From positions 485,709 to 534,535 of the forward strand of contig KV908395.1 of the NCBI GenBank assembly GCA_002005505.1: a stretch of 48,827 bases of DNA. The letters are read 5' to 3'. The translations under genes and the position numbers were made by a program. Within the stretch, counting starts at the first letter, position 1, and each line of letters begins with the position of its first letter. Shown here one piece after another: positions 19,501 through 35,582 of the stretch. The notes beneath the pieces were generated by a model, which saw only the letters and a program-made list of their open reading frames with translations, was not told the DNA's origin and did not search any database. Source of the stretch: Botryococcus braunii (lineage: Eukaryota > Chlorophyta > Trebouxiophyceae).

Positions 19501-22147
19501 GGGTTGATCGCTTATGATAATACATGCTCTACCTTGGCCAATCAGCATTGGTGAGCTGCCTCAAAGCACTGGCAGCTGAAGCTTGTGCGCCATGTTTCCC
19601 CACTCTGTGAAGAAGTTGCTGCCTTGTCGTGGGTCCTAGAAACCGGCAGGAGAGCTCAGATGAGAGAACTGCAGCAATGGTTACAGAGTTGGGAAACATG
19701 GAGCACAAGCTTCAGCTGCCATTCTTTAAGGCAGCTCACCAATGCTGATTTGGCGAAGGTAGAGCATGTCTTATCAATAGGTATCAACCCCATGGCAACT
19801 CACCAGTGCGGATGTGGCCAAGCAGAGGGTCCCAGGGTGGTGTTGTGTTAACACTACCAGTGCCACCACAGAATGAATTCTTTTGTACAGGGGATGACGC
19901 TTGAGGGGGTCATGTGGGGGAGACAGGCAGCTTTCCGCAAAAACGCAATGGCCATGCTCACAAAGCGGCTGAAGGCTGCGGTGAAGAAGGAGAACGAAAC
20001 CGCGACAGCGGAGCTGGATCGCCTCATCGAGCAGCAGCACGAGCTGACGCGCCGGAAAGAGAGGCTGACTGCTGCCGTGCAGGAGATGCAGGTAACGATG
20101 GCTGATCGGGTTGATAGTTTTGATTTGTGTGATTGCATTGTCGGTTGACGATGGCTGGACAGTCGATGGTTGTGTTTGGTGATCGCATGGAAGGTTGCTC
20201 ATGGGTGGAAGTCGATGGTTTTGTTTTGTGATTGCATTGTAGATTGACCATGGCTGGAAGCTGATAATTTTGTTTTGTGATTGCATTGTAGGTTGACCAT
20301 GGCTGGAAGTCAATAACTTTGTTTTGTGATTGCATTGTAGGCTGACCATGGCTGGAAATCGATGGTTTGTGTTTTGTGATTGCATTGTAGGTTGACCATG
20401 GCTGGAGGTTGATGTTTTGTTTTGTGGTGGGATTGTGGGACGACCATGGCTGGGAGTCGATAGTTTTGTTTTCGATTGGTTTGTAGGATAACCCATCGAG
20501 GTTGATATCAGAGTTTATTGCTGGGTTACGAGATGGCAAGGTTTCTGAGAGCGTGCTGGCAGCTCCAGGCACTTAGTTTTTGTCTGTTTTCAGTTGCCAT
20601 TGCTGAGTCGTTGGATGCGCGTGCTTCTGCAATGGCCATGTCTTAATCTCAACAGCATCCGCACTCTGCATTGCGCAGCAAGTTGGGAACATCATATGGC
20701 TCCTGAAGCCAGCTTTTGATCGTTCCTGTTGATGTTGGTTTGTTTGACTAGTAGCTGTGTATGTTGCCTTGTATACATCACAATCTTAGTGTATTTTAAG
20801 GAACGGCACGGTTTATCCGCGCTGGTCTGTTCGGCCCTTGACTTTGGCCCAAAATGTGGCGTGCATGCTGGCTGCGAGATTAGGGTTAAGGATCTTGCTG
20901 GCGTCCTGCTGCTCTTCGGGTGGCCCTTCACTGGTCCAAAGAATGTATTTAGTCCTTGCCGTTCCTGCACTGGTTGGTCTTATGCTTGCAACTAGAAGTT
21001 CCAACGAGGTTTATTTGGCATGGGTGTTGAGCGCAAGTGGTTCCCTTCTGACCCGGGAGAATCACGGCCTTGGCCAATTTCAGACCAAAATGTGACGTCG
21101 CTGGAGTTACCCATACCATGAGAGAGGTCCCGTGGCCATCCATCGGGCTAGAGCCCCTCGTGAGGGTCCCGACCCAAAGAAGGCCCCGTCTCAAAGGCAA
21201 GATGGCCCTCACGTCTTGATGTGTCGAGAGAGTGCAGGTAGAACGCAAATCACTGGAAGAGGATGTGAAGGAGCTGTCGGGAAAGGCAATGGCCTTGCAA
21301 CGCTGGTTGGATGAGAATGAGGCCCGGTGCCCTGAGGGCAACATCGACCCGGACACTGCCATTGTTCCAGCAGAAAAGCTGTCGGAGCAGGGCCTGGATG
21401 TTCTGGCGGAAGACCGGGCTATTGATGATCTTCTTTCTGTGCTGGACCGCGCTCTGGAAGACAATGTGGTCCAGTTGGACCCTTACCTCCGACAGGCAAG
21501 CCTCCCTTTTTGCCACCAACGCAGAAGTGGTGTGACGAATTGCCCATGCTCACTTGCTTGTTGTGGGTGCAATGTGTCGCAACATGTAAACTGTACACTA
21601 CAGCGTACGGTTGTTCAGAATAAAAAGTGAAGCTTTTATGCCAGTTGGCTGTCGAGTTGCGCTGGTCGGGCAGTTTACCATGTGCCTTTACCGAAATAGG
21701 AGCAGTCCAGGCCACTGCATCAGGGTTCTGTGAGGCCCAAGACACGTGGTGGTGTGGGTAAGCATGAGGCAGTGGCTTTTTAAATAACTTTCCTAGTAAA
21801 TCCTGAACACTGCTCTTGGCATGGGGGAGGCGGTGTACTATCCTTCCTGAGAGTCCTCCAGATCCTCAACGTTGCAGCCTGGACATTTTCTTCAAGGCAG
21901 CTGAGATTTTTTCTTGTACAGTTAGTTTGGAAGAGTGTTTTTCGTGAGATTCTCTTAAGACTATTGAGTTTGAGGATGCCAACTTTGCTGCTGGTGTTTT
22001 GGCTAGGTGCGATCTCAAAGTCGAAAGCAGTTCTTCAAACGAGCACTGGCTGCGAAAGTGGCTACTCACCAAGCGGAAGTCAGTCGACCATACCAACCTC
22101 CAGCCAGAGCCAACTTTGCGAACCCCCTTGCTGGCTCGCGCAGATAG
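16520..22147 (+). CDS. ELC: ESCRT-I subunit TSG101 / plant ELC (UEV-domain protein)
   Basis: Ubiquitin-binding ESCRT-I component that sorts ubiquitinated membrane cargo into multivesicular bodies. Exons: 16520-16636, 16783-16835, 16937-16985, 17280-17452, 18259-18441, 19053-19170, 19891-20091, 21238-21495, 22007-22147. All phases agree and the sum is 1293 nt, 430 residues; plant ELC is about 400. Residues 1-150 are the UEV domain, an E2-like fold without catalytic cysteine in this family (EFPALKIDRQTYTYPDGR, VVQLLTANGTLPVYYQ, YNLPIALWLPEKYPQMAP, then EPPLF). Then a Pro/Gln/His-rich linker (about 150-231), a coiled coil (232-320) and the C-terminal steadiness box (AEDRAIDDLLSVLDRALE, VRSQSRKQFFKRALAAKV). 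Start ATG 16520 gives the typical short N-terminal helix. Exons 5 and 6 (linker) are the least certain. The last intron starts with GC. Confidence 0.93.
18171..18293 (+). repeat. 62-bp tandem duplication of an intron/exon junction
   Basis: Two copies of a segment containing CCAACCCATTTTGCAG and the first 30 or so exon bases, offset by 62 bp (CCAACCC at 18181 and 18243). Each copy carries a usable acceptor. Only the downstream copy (exon start 18259) keeps the TSG101 frame. Confidence 0.9.
19466..19822. repeat. Long inverted repeat in a TSG101 intron
   Basis: Arm 1 at about 19466-19612 and arm 2 at about 19679-19822 are reverse complements over roughly 145 bases with scattered mismatches. Shared blocks include CAGCTGAAGCTTGTG / CACAAGCTTCAGCTG and ATCAGCATTGGTGAGCTGCC / GGCAGCTCACCAATGCTGAT. 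The loop is about 66 bases. Upstream, 19350-19470, two further direct copies of the ACCTTGGCCACGTCAGCA-type unit are present, so arm 1 belongs to a small tandem family with period about 70. Confidence 0.88.
20131..20480 (+). repeat. 49-bp minisatellite in a TSG101 intron
   Basis: About seven units of 47-50 bp, each containing GATTGCATTGTAGGTTGACC, then ATGGCTGGAA and a TTTTGTTTTGT end. The units decay toward both ends. The array starts about 40 bases after the donor of exon 19891-20091. Confidence 0.9.
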
Positions 22148-24345
22148 TGCTGCACCCCCAACGGGAATGGTCGCCATGTTCATCGCTGGGCGATGACTAT
22201 GAAGGGATCCACGAGCCCTTGCCCCAATGAGAAACATGCTTGTGCATTGAAGGGAGTGGCAGTGTAGAAAAGTGAAGGCCTGTGATGTGGAATGGCGTTG
22301 TTAACATTTAGGACTGTCAAAGTGGTCCAATGTGTTTGTTGACCCTTCGCATGAAGCCATGCAAGGGGATTGGCTGATTTTGGCATGTTGCGTCATGTAT
22401 ACAGTTGGAAACCGTCCCATAAAGGTAGTATGATTTCGGGGAGGAGATTGGGCGTGCCATGCTGGTCGCCTTTGAGGCAGTATCTGTGGTCTATGTCAGG
22501 TGCACCAGGATGGGTACGTCGGTATGAGTGTCCTGTAATTGAATTGGACATGTGTAGGCACCTGCCTGTCACAACTGCATGACAAAAACGCTGCAGCTAT
22601 ACTGCACTACTGTGTCAAAGAGACTTTCAAAGAAAGATACTGTAATGTGGGTTGATTCGGTGAATTGGGGTAACTTGAGCTTGCAGTTTGCCACCTAGAG
22701 ATGACTTTCCTACCGTATGACGCTACAGCAATATTACTTTTGGTGTCGAGCTTGCTCCTCTTGTAATCATATAACGGAGGCATCTTCTCGCACAGGTCTT
22801 CAAAAAGATGGCAGCCAGCGATTACAAAATAGACGTTCTTAGTTTGGTCAACTACATCCACCTTAGATACCCACTCATGATGGATTACATACCTCGTTGA
22901 GTTTCACAAAGTTTTAGCAAATGCCCCTACAGAGAAATATACTACCATGCAGCCGAAGATAACAACTCAGGAACCAAGCTTGACTGCAAAAACTGACCAA
23001 CACACCCTACATTTGCCTACGATGTACGTGGAAAGCCTGACTGGAAATTCGGAAGTACTGATAGCAATCACTCGGTAAATTGATTGTACTGGCCAATTCT
23101 CACTCCACCATACCTCGACCACTGTCACTTCAACTTCAACTTCGGGTGGAAGAGCAGTGCACGCATATTATTTAGCTCCACAACTCATCATGAAACCGGT
23201 AAGGTCATGACCTGACTTCAAACATTGAGTGTACAAACTTCACCTACTTAGACTCGGGGATTCCCTTCTGATCAAACCTCACGTGCTCCTCTCCCCAATA
23301 TCAGGATATATAGGTCCTTCAGTGCAGCTTCCCAGCTCAGCTCCGGATCCAGTGCCCAATAGGTCGAATCAATAGATGACCATCATGCTTAAAGATGATG
23401 GTGAAACATCTAAGTGTGGTACGAGAAACTGGAGGGTTGCGATAATACTAACAGGCTGAGGGCGGCCCTAGTCAGTCCAATGCCTGACACAGTGGAGAAG
23501 TAACTATGATAACACCTTCGAATATTTAAGTACCTAACTTGCATGTCTTGACTACGACATGTCTTGACTGCTAGATAATATACCAGAACACAACGTGCAT
23601 GCTTCCTTGCCCCTGCACAACGCTTTAATGACAGACATCATGGTCTTGCCAATCATCTAAACGACATGGATCCAAGGAGATGATACAACCTCCTGATGAA
23701 AAGCGTGCGGCATGCCCGGCATGTATGCAGGGAGAAGAGACGTGTGGCTGCATGTCTGTGGGACCTTGCCACCAGCTGGCTCCACTGACTGCAGCCCAAC
23801 AGCAATGCCACATGTGTTAGCACCAAACTCACATGGAAATCCCTTTACTATCCCCAATTTCATCTCCAATCCCCCAGAACAAACAAGTGATCCCAAAACA
23901 AACTATCACAGATGAATAATTGAGCCTAGAAAACTTAAAGAATGGAAAGGAAAGGCAAGGAAAGAAATGGAATGAACGATCCCGGCTTCCCGGATGTGGA
24001 GGCATGCATAAATGAAATCCTTGCGCTGGGGGTCTCTAGGGACAAGAAAGGAGGAAATTGGGGCCACGGAGCGTAAATCATGCTAGGCTGCAGATTCCCA
24101 CAAATTGCCAACCAGAGTCATCAAATTTTTAAAAAGCACCCCTAGGAGAAAGAGTGCAACCGTCATGAACATGCTCCACATGGTTCATAGGCCTCCAACA
24201 TGCGCTTTCTCAATATATATGTAATATGGAAGGAACTAGGAGCTCAGCACTAGAATTCACCGAACTCCAGACACAACCAGAGCTCCAATCAACATTTGTA
24301 CAACCCCTATGCACTGATACTCTGGCTAAGGGTCAAAGAAATAGA
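22148..24345. other. Intergenic region between convergent genes, no gene seen
   Basis: Holds the 3' flanks of TSG101 (plus) and the membrane protein (minus). Short open frames such as 22607-22861 (minus) and 23657-23896 (minus) have no motif and no exon partners. Confidence 0.5.
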
Positions 24346-26191
24346 TCATAGATGCCCCTGCTGGGCAAGCAATGACTTGTCCTTTGAATATGCTCTTGTT
24401 GTTATGCCAATTACCTTGGTGGCGCTACCATATGCCTCTTTAGCAATGCATGCCAGTCGGTACCGTTCCAGCCTTGTGCCGATCATTTGCCCCGCCACAG
24501 CAGCTGCCACTGTCAGGATGATTGCCCACTTAGGCATGACCACCGCCTTCCGGAGCATAGCTATGAATGGCACAGTAACATGCACTGCCACAAACCACCC
24601 AGGCGAGAATTTTGGCAAATGGGCTCTCCACATCCCAAATGGAATGTTGGCCTGTCCATCACAAACAGTCATTAGTGTACTGTAGTCAAGCGGTCAACAG
24701 AAATAGCAGCAATAAGTCAAGCGGTCTGCAAGCCACTGGCAATGGGATGGATCTCTACAACAACCCACAGAGATGTGGGGGGAAAATCATACCCTCACCA
24801 AACCCACCACACAGAAGGGGGAAAAGGGGTAGAAAAAATCCATTCGAGGTTGACATCCTGCCCAACCCCGCCCAGCCCGACATAGACCTTGGGGAGCTCC
24901 ACAGCTGCCTACTAGTATTGAACATCCCCCCCCCCCCCCCCTTTGGTGACCTGTGGATTTCTTTAGGAATGGCATGCCATACCAGTAGGCCTGCAGCGCC
25001 GATAGCGATGAGTTTGACCGGGAGACCCTGCGGCCTGAGATCCTTCACTACTTTCAAGCGAGCAACTGCTGCTCTCATGGCCACAATCGCAGTAGGGCAT
25101 GCCAGGTCTCCTTTCGCCGACAGCGGGATGAGCCCCCCCAAAATCGGCCAATTTCGAAGGGGGCACCTCCCAGAAGGCTGCGCTGGAGGTGGTCTCCTAC
25201 CACTTAGTGGCTTCACTGTTCCCTTCGATGCCGTCTTAATACCAGACGATGATCCCGGTGCTGCGTTTGGATGCTCAGGTGGGGGATTCCTCTTTGACTG
25301 CTGGTCTTTTCCAGGTTTCCGATTTTTCCTCCTCTGCTTTCTGACTCTCTGCAAGAAATTATCTGGCCCTGGCTGTGAATTCACAGCCAACAACAAAAAG
25401 AGTTAGAAGCACCCTGAGCATCTATAGGCCATGAATTGCCACATTAAAAAGACCTGGACAATGCTGCAGAATGTCTACCACAACTTTGAGCCTTTAAGTA
25501 GGCGTCAAGTGCACCAAGATTCATGGCTTCCACACTCTGTGGCGATGTGAGGAAGGCGTGCCATTCGTGCCCAAGCACCACCCACATGTTGCCATGATGT
25601 GATATCAAGCACATTTGATACAGGCAATACGACAAGTACCGTACGTGCTTACCACTTTGTTAAGCCACTTTGGTTGAGTCAGAAAAGACGATGCAAGCAA
25701 GCTCTAATGCTCTGGGAACAAAGTAACGACTGAAAGGCTCACTGACAAATTCTCAGAAACTTGGTCGTACACTGCAAAGCGACGGGGTTCACCAAGAAAT
25801 TGAAGAAGGGGAGGCTTATTGTCGCAAAAGGAGCAGCAGTCACCAGAGGACTGTAAGAGCATGCACTACGACAGCTTTCTGTCCTCAATAAACTTTCGCT
25901 AGGCTCAGACTTAGACGCTGGACCAGATGTAGCTCCAGAATCCGCTGCGAAGAGTCGTCGTAGTGGGAGAATTCCAGATGGCCCGTGAAACAAGTTTAAT
26001 GTGGACTGGAAGTCTGTGATAGACTCTTCGAACACAGGACGACGACAGCCAGCTTGATCAGTTGAAGAGTCCGACTTGCAAACTAATCCGCGTGCGAAGC
26101 CCTCACCGTGCCGGTGGGCCACAGCAGCTAAGAAAGGGCACTTCATCACCGCCCCCGAAACCATATCTTGAACAGAAACGGAACACTCCAT
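24346..26191 (-). CDS. Conserved plant-type membrane protein, unknown function
   Basis: Minus-strand exons 26191-25793, 25372-24983 and 24651-24346 (TGA) join in phase 0 throughout, giving about 364 residues. Exon 2 could instead begin at 25348 after a second phase-0 acceptor, shortening the protein by eight residues. Exon 1 starts at ATG 26191 and includes KCPFL and FHGPSGILPLRR; exon 2 starts with a basic, Pro-rich stretch and ends in a hydrophobic segment (LPVKLIAIGAAGLL); exon 3 reads PKFSPGWFVAVHVTVPFIAM, LRKAVVMPK and WAIILTVAAAVAGQMIGTRL, two likely membrane helices, then a charged tail. I recall similar uncharacterised proteins in land plants but cannot name the family. The intron 24982-24652 has a C-run. 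Several CP dipeptides follow basic or small residues; their meaning is unknown. Confidence 0.72.
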
Positions 26192-27011
26192 GATGCCAAA
26201 CTTCAGCAAGGTTAAGCAACGTTCTTCAGACGAGAGTCTCGCGGACGAGGTGCCAGTAATGTGATCGAAACTTCTATTCCAAGGGATGTCGGGGGGTTGA
26301 CCCCAATGGCAGAAGAATGACCAAAATCATTTTTCGGCTCATTCGGTCTCCCAAAATGCTACTCCGAGCCTAGAATCGAACCCAAATACCAATGTAGGGC
26401 CGTATTCCGCACAATCGTATACGCAAATTTTTGTTTGCAAAATTTCTACCCTGGAACCCCCTGGAACAGACCTGGGAACACGGGGACGAGAAAGGGGCAC
26501 TGTCGGGCAGTGACTGCCCGACGCAGCCAAGCGACTCTGAAGCTGGTCACGTAAGCGCTCCGATCGGGTTACGAAGGCCGAGGCAGACTCTAGTCCCGAG
26601 GCAAACTCTGCTTGGAAAAGCCCTACCTCCTGAACAAGTTTACGGGAGCAGCCTATAGGCTGTTAGCTAATGCGCTAGGATCTCACCCTTAACTCTAAGA
26701 TTTCTGCCTTGTCTCCTGCATTCTCCGCCAGTCAGGAGAAGCCATGTAGTCTTGGCTTGTTGAGATGTTTACACTTGGCCTGTTCTGCACTAACTTTAGC
26801 GAGATGATTTGCAACGCATTTCCTTCTTTTTTGTTGGGAAGGAACTTCTCCAACTGGGCGTCTATCTTTGCCCGCAGCTAGCTGCCATCTGGGGTGCTTT
26901 GCACTATGTTCCGTTTGTTGCAATTCGCCCGTGCAGATCTGCCTCTTCCAAGGCGGTGCTTCTGCATGGCAAGCGTAACTGCAAGACGATGCGCATACCT
27001 GAGTCACATTT

Positions 27012-27017
<6 letters not shown>

Positions 27018-27053
<36 letters not shown>

Positions 27054-27098
27054 GCATGCCCGCCTGCACACGCACACGCACACACACACACACACACA
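27018..27098 (+). repeat. (CA)n microsatellite
   Basis: Two CA blocks separated by a GCACGCATGCCCGCCTGC-type break. Confidence 0.95.
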
Positions 27099-27614
27099 TT
27101 CACAATCATCCGTGTTGTTCAATCTTTCTCCTTCGCATTGTACTGCTGTATAACACAACACAGCAACGTCAAGACAATGCCCCTTTGTACATCATGTCAT
27201 ACATTACATGCACATCATGTCATACATTGCATGTATATCATGTCAAACATTGCATGTAATCTCCATACTGAAAACCCCTGCACCCATCCCAAGACACCAT
27301 CACATAGCGTTCTTTCCACAGCCAATTCGCCCTTAAACACTCCCATCAACCATGTAACCATCAACAGAAGCAAGAACAAACTCCCAACATGGGAACTTCC
27401 GGCGTCTCGGAAAAAGATGTGAAGTTTCATGCTGCCAATTAACTAGTCTACCTTTTCTTAAGCCTCAAATAGAGTCATGTCCCGCAAACGGCTGCGACGG
27501 GATCTTTGAAAATATCTTCAACCACTCGTTTAAACGGTTGATTCATGAATTTTTAGAATTATTAAGTAACAAAGTACTTCTTTAGCACCGCCGGCGCTGG
27601 CGCGCAACGTTGCA

Positions 27615-27747
27615 AGCTGGGAATTCGGAAGAGGGAACTTAAGGAGGGTATATCTACACATTGGGTGTGTGTTGTAGGGAAGCACGCTAACGTGTACCCA
27701 ATGTGTAGATATACCCTCCTTAAGTTCCCTCTTCAGAATTCCCAGCT
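27615..27747. repeat. Near-perfect 52-bp inverted repeat (hairpin)
   Basis: Arms 27615-27666 and 27696-27747 are reverse complements with a single mismatch in 52 positions; loop 29 bases. Each arm contains GAATTC and the core TTAAGGAGGGTATATCTACA or its complement. No coding frame is conserved. Confidence 0.95.
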
Positions 27748-27918
27748 TCGCCAACAGCCCAACTTGTCCTTTCCCACCATTACTTCTGCTGTATCACACT
27801 CCCCGTCTTCAATGCTATAACGTCCGTCCCTATCACACTCGTTGTCTTGCAAGAACTTCAGCTTGCCGTCCTGCAAATACTTTGGAGTTTTACTCTCTTT
27901 ATTATAAATACTTCAGAT

Positions 27919-27962
27919 TTATAGTGTGGGGTTAGGATAGGCTTCACTCTCTATTCTAAATA
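27919..27962 (+). repeat. Dispersed motif, copy 2
   Basis: TTTATAGTGTGGGGTTAGGA, TAGGCTTCACTC and ATTCTAAATAC. It matches the copies at 5361 and 47944; here ATAAATACTTCAG flanks one side and CTAAATACTTCAG the other, which may be a direct repeat bordering the element. Confidence 0.65.
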
Positions 27963-28000
27963 CTTCAGCTCAGCCAACAGCAACACCGAGCTTTCCAACC

Positions 28001-28158
28001 CTTCACTTCTACAGTATCCCACCCACCAGATTCAGATTGAACCCATCACTTCTACACAATCATGCCCACCCTATTCAGATTGAACCCTTCACTTCTACAT
28101 TATCACACCCACCCTATTCAGATAGAACCCTTAACTTCTACACTATCACCCACCCTCT

Positions 28159-28162
<4 letters not shown>
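28001..28162 (+). repeat. 43-bp minisatellite, four units
   Basis: Units at 28001, 28044, 28087 and 28130 (last one partial), each beginning C(T/A)T(C/A)ACTTCTACA and ending TTCAGAT(T/A)GAACC. The array runs up to the IPK1 stop codon, so it is the immediate 3' flank or 3' UTR of that gene. Confidence 0.93.
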
Positions 28163-32820
<4,658 letters not shown>

Positions 32821-33467
32821 TCGTAATTAACCAAGAATAAGCTGTATTAGCTTGCTGCTCTGTGTTCGACTCTGTAGTGTGGCTACGCATCCGACTCCAC
32901 CTTCGGCACACACAGGCCCGGGGTGCTGGCCAACAGAAGAAAAGTGACCCCAATCTTATGTAACATGTAATCTTCAATATAATTGCTAAATGTTCGCATC
33001 TTTGTCCTCCCCCCCCCCCCCCCCCTGTACCGTGCAGGAGAGGCAGGAGTGACCGGTCACGGTTAAGTGTGTTCCCGAGACTACATGACTCTGCTACACT
33101 AAGTTATCCAAAGTAATAAACAATAAAAGTTTTCGTCTATGCAACCATTCGGAAAGGTAAATGAAGTGCCACTTCTGGAAAGGTGGGGTAGTTTGATTAT
33201 GTTGCAGATGTACAGGGAGCGGTTTATCCTGTACACAAATGAACAAAACTTCTGTACCTCCTCGTCGGTAAGCTTGAGGCTCCGAACACCAGAAAATGCC
33301 ATAACTGCAACGTAAGTATGAGATGTCAGATGCAAAGGAATTTGCAGTTAGTGTCCAAGCAAGCGGACATGCTCCGTTCGGACATTGCAGGAGCTTGACA
33401 ACTGCCATCGACACCCTATGATCAGACTCGACTCGGACTACGTTCTACCGTATCAGTTGCTGTGCCC
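32821..33467. promoter_or_regulatory. Divergent upstream region between IPK1 and GET1
   Basis: Only 647 bases separate the two start codons, so both promoters lie here. It holds a C18 run at about 33008-33025 and a perfect 12-bp palindrome GTGACCGGTCAC at 33049-33060, near the middle. No TATA box is obvious at either end. Confidence 0.6.
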
Positions 33468-34353
33468 ATGTCTGATGCGATCATCGCACTCATATTCTTC
33501 TTTGCCGCAGAAGTGTTGCAAGCACTCTTCCGAGATGTAAAGGTATGCTGCACTTCGATCAGTTGAATCATACGGCATTGCTACAGATAACGTTATTATG
33601 CTTGTGTATATAATAGGTTCGGCGGTTGGAGCTTCAGCTGTCGCTACTACGCAAAGACGCTGCTGCACAGAGGACCCTCGCAGCAAAACTCAACACACCT
33701 GCGACGTTCGCTAAAGCTGCTAAGCATGAGCGCAATGCAATCGTACTGGAGAAACAAGTCGAGGCTCTTCAGCAACAAAAAGTAAGTTTTTTGAGCAGGG
33801 CAGGAAGGCAATTCTTACGGCCATATACTCAGTGACTGCCCACAGACAAGCTGTTCAGGTGTCGCTTGACTGTTTTGGGCTGAGACGCTTTTCTTTTTTC
33901 CAAAGCTGCCGTTGTTGACTCAGAGTGTGTGATTTGCCTGTCATGATTTCCTTGAAGGGAGGTGGCGGGCAGCCAAAGGTCTTGCCACCATCCAGGAGGG
34001 TACTGTAGGCCAGGCTCCTAAACAATTTGATCTGGTGATGGATTCTCCTTGGCGAATCAAGAATTTCTCCTCATGCATATGGGGGCTGCGTGTTGCAGGC
34101 GAAACTACAGGGATCCTGGCTGAACCGAGTTCCTGCGGCAGTCAAAATGGTGGTTACATTGGTGCTGGCATGGAGGTGGTGGGGTCGCCCATTAGTTTAC
34201 TTGGAGCCTGGGACCCTGTGGCCTTTTGGCCGTTGGTTGGCTTCCCCCCACGCTGCCACGCTTGGCCACTTGAGTATAATCACCGCTTTGCCATGGCTGG
34301 CACTCTGCCAACGCGCAAGCAGAACAGTGGTTGCCTACTTCTTGATGGAGTAA
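33468..34353 (+). CDS. GET1: GET1/WRB-like receptor for tail-anchored protein insertion (CHD5 domain)
   Basis: ER membrane subunit that receives GET3-bound tail-anchored proteins. Exons 33468-33542, 33617-33781 and 34099-34353 all join in phase 0; 164 residues, near the family length of about 165-200. Exon 1 (ATG 33468) is a membrane helix, IIALIFFFAAEVLQALF. Exon 2 is the cytosolic coiled coil with the family signature LNTPATFAKAAKHERNA. Exon 3 carries two more helices and the conserved block PFGRWLASPHAATLGHLSII, then TALPWLALCQRASRTVVAY. Introns are short (74 and 317 bases) and free of microsatellites, unlike its neighbours. An upstream start is possible but the helix order is complete from this ATG. 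Confidence 0.9.
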
Positions 34354-34822
34354 CATTGGGAACTCCCGCGAGGTCACATTTCAGCCCAAAATCTGCCACG
34401 ATCGAGACTGTCCCGATTGAAAAGGAAGAAATTTGCGCTGAAAATTCCACACAAATTCGACCTCACGGGAGTTCCCAGTAAAAAGTGTCAACTGCCTCAC
34501 CAGCTGACAAGCGTGTGCGAGGGCACACATGGAGAAGCCCCCCCCCCCCCCTCCCCTGGCCCTCTTCTCTTTCCCCTTTGGCACACATAGACGAGATGAT
34601 GGGAAACAGGAGGGTGGGGGGCAAATGGCAAGGAGACCAAGGATTTTTTTGGGGGGGGGGGGGGGAGGGTATGCAATTGAGAAGCAGGAGGGGACCGGAA
34701 TGGGGAATCGTGCAAAGGGCGTGTAAAGAAGTTAGGATTTGCCGTTGAGACCCAAAAGGCTCTCTTGGGGGAGCAGGTCTTATGCCTGCGCAGGACCCTG
34801 CGGAGCGTTTCCTTGTGCTGTG

Positions 34823-34823
<1 letters not shown>

Positions 34824-34919
<96 letters not shown>

Positions 34920-34940
34920 CGTGCGTGTGCGCGCGCGAGT

Positions 34941-35001
<61 letters not shown>

Positions 35002-35052
35002 CGCGCGCACATGTGTGCGTGCGGGCGTGTGGGTGTGTGCGTGTGTGTGTGC
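34824..35052 (+). repeat. (GT)n microsatellite with CG-rich breaks
   Basis: (GT)n 34824-34907, a CGCGCG/GTGCG block, (GT)n 34944-34993, then alternating CG; long alternating purine-pyrimidine DNA. Confidence 0.97.
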
Positions 35053-35357
35053 ATGCGTGAAGATTCAGACTGTTGCTGGCAACTTCAGACAGGTCTAAGG
35101 CAGTTTTAGTCTTTCCTTGCTAGCATGGCTGCTTTTAGAAGGCTCCTCCCTATTCGCTGCCCTGACTGCAATTTTAGCTCTTGCATATAGGCTGACCGCA
35201 ATTTTCGCTCTTACATATCCAAAAGATGTTCTTTGGTTTGTAGCCTGCAAAAGGATTTGTAGACATGAGTGCAACAAGAATTAAAAGTCTGTAAATTAAC
35301 AAGGATTCGATTTTTGGGAAACTTAGAAGATGTGCAGGACTAAATTTCACATTCTTA

Positions 35358-35582
<225 letters not shown>

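Larger units (their letters stand above)
26192..28158. other. Intergenic region rich in repeats
   Basis: Between two minus-strand genes. Contains a (CA)n array at 27018-27098, three copies of a CATCATGTCATACATT(A/G)CATG unit at about 27190-27260, a near-perfect hairpin, a dispersed motif copy and a 43-bp minisatellite (listed separately). No gene was recognised; the promoter of the membrane-protein gene should lie just right of 26191. Confidence 0.55.

Noticed and set aside
20024..20572. 182- and 240-codon minus frames across 19.8-20.6 kb
   Set aside because: They read the complement of the 49-bp minisatellite and of the TSG101 coiled-coil exon.
26330..26410. tRNA-like B-box (GGGTTCGATTC on minus)
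   Set aside because: The T-arm stem does not pair and no acceptor or anticodon arm is visible.
34035..34481. 148-codon plus frame overlapping GET1 exon 3
   Set aside because: It is a shadow of the conserved CHD5 frame at 34099-34353.
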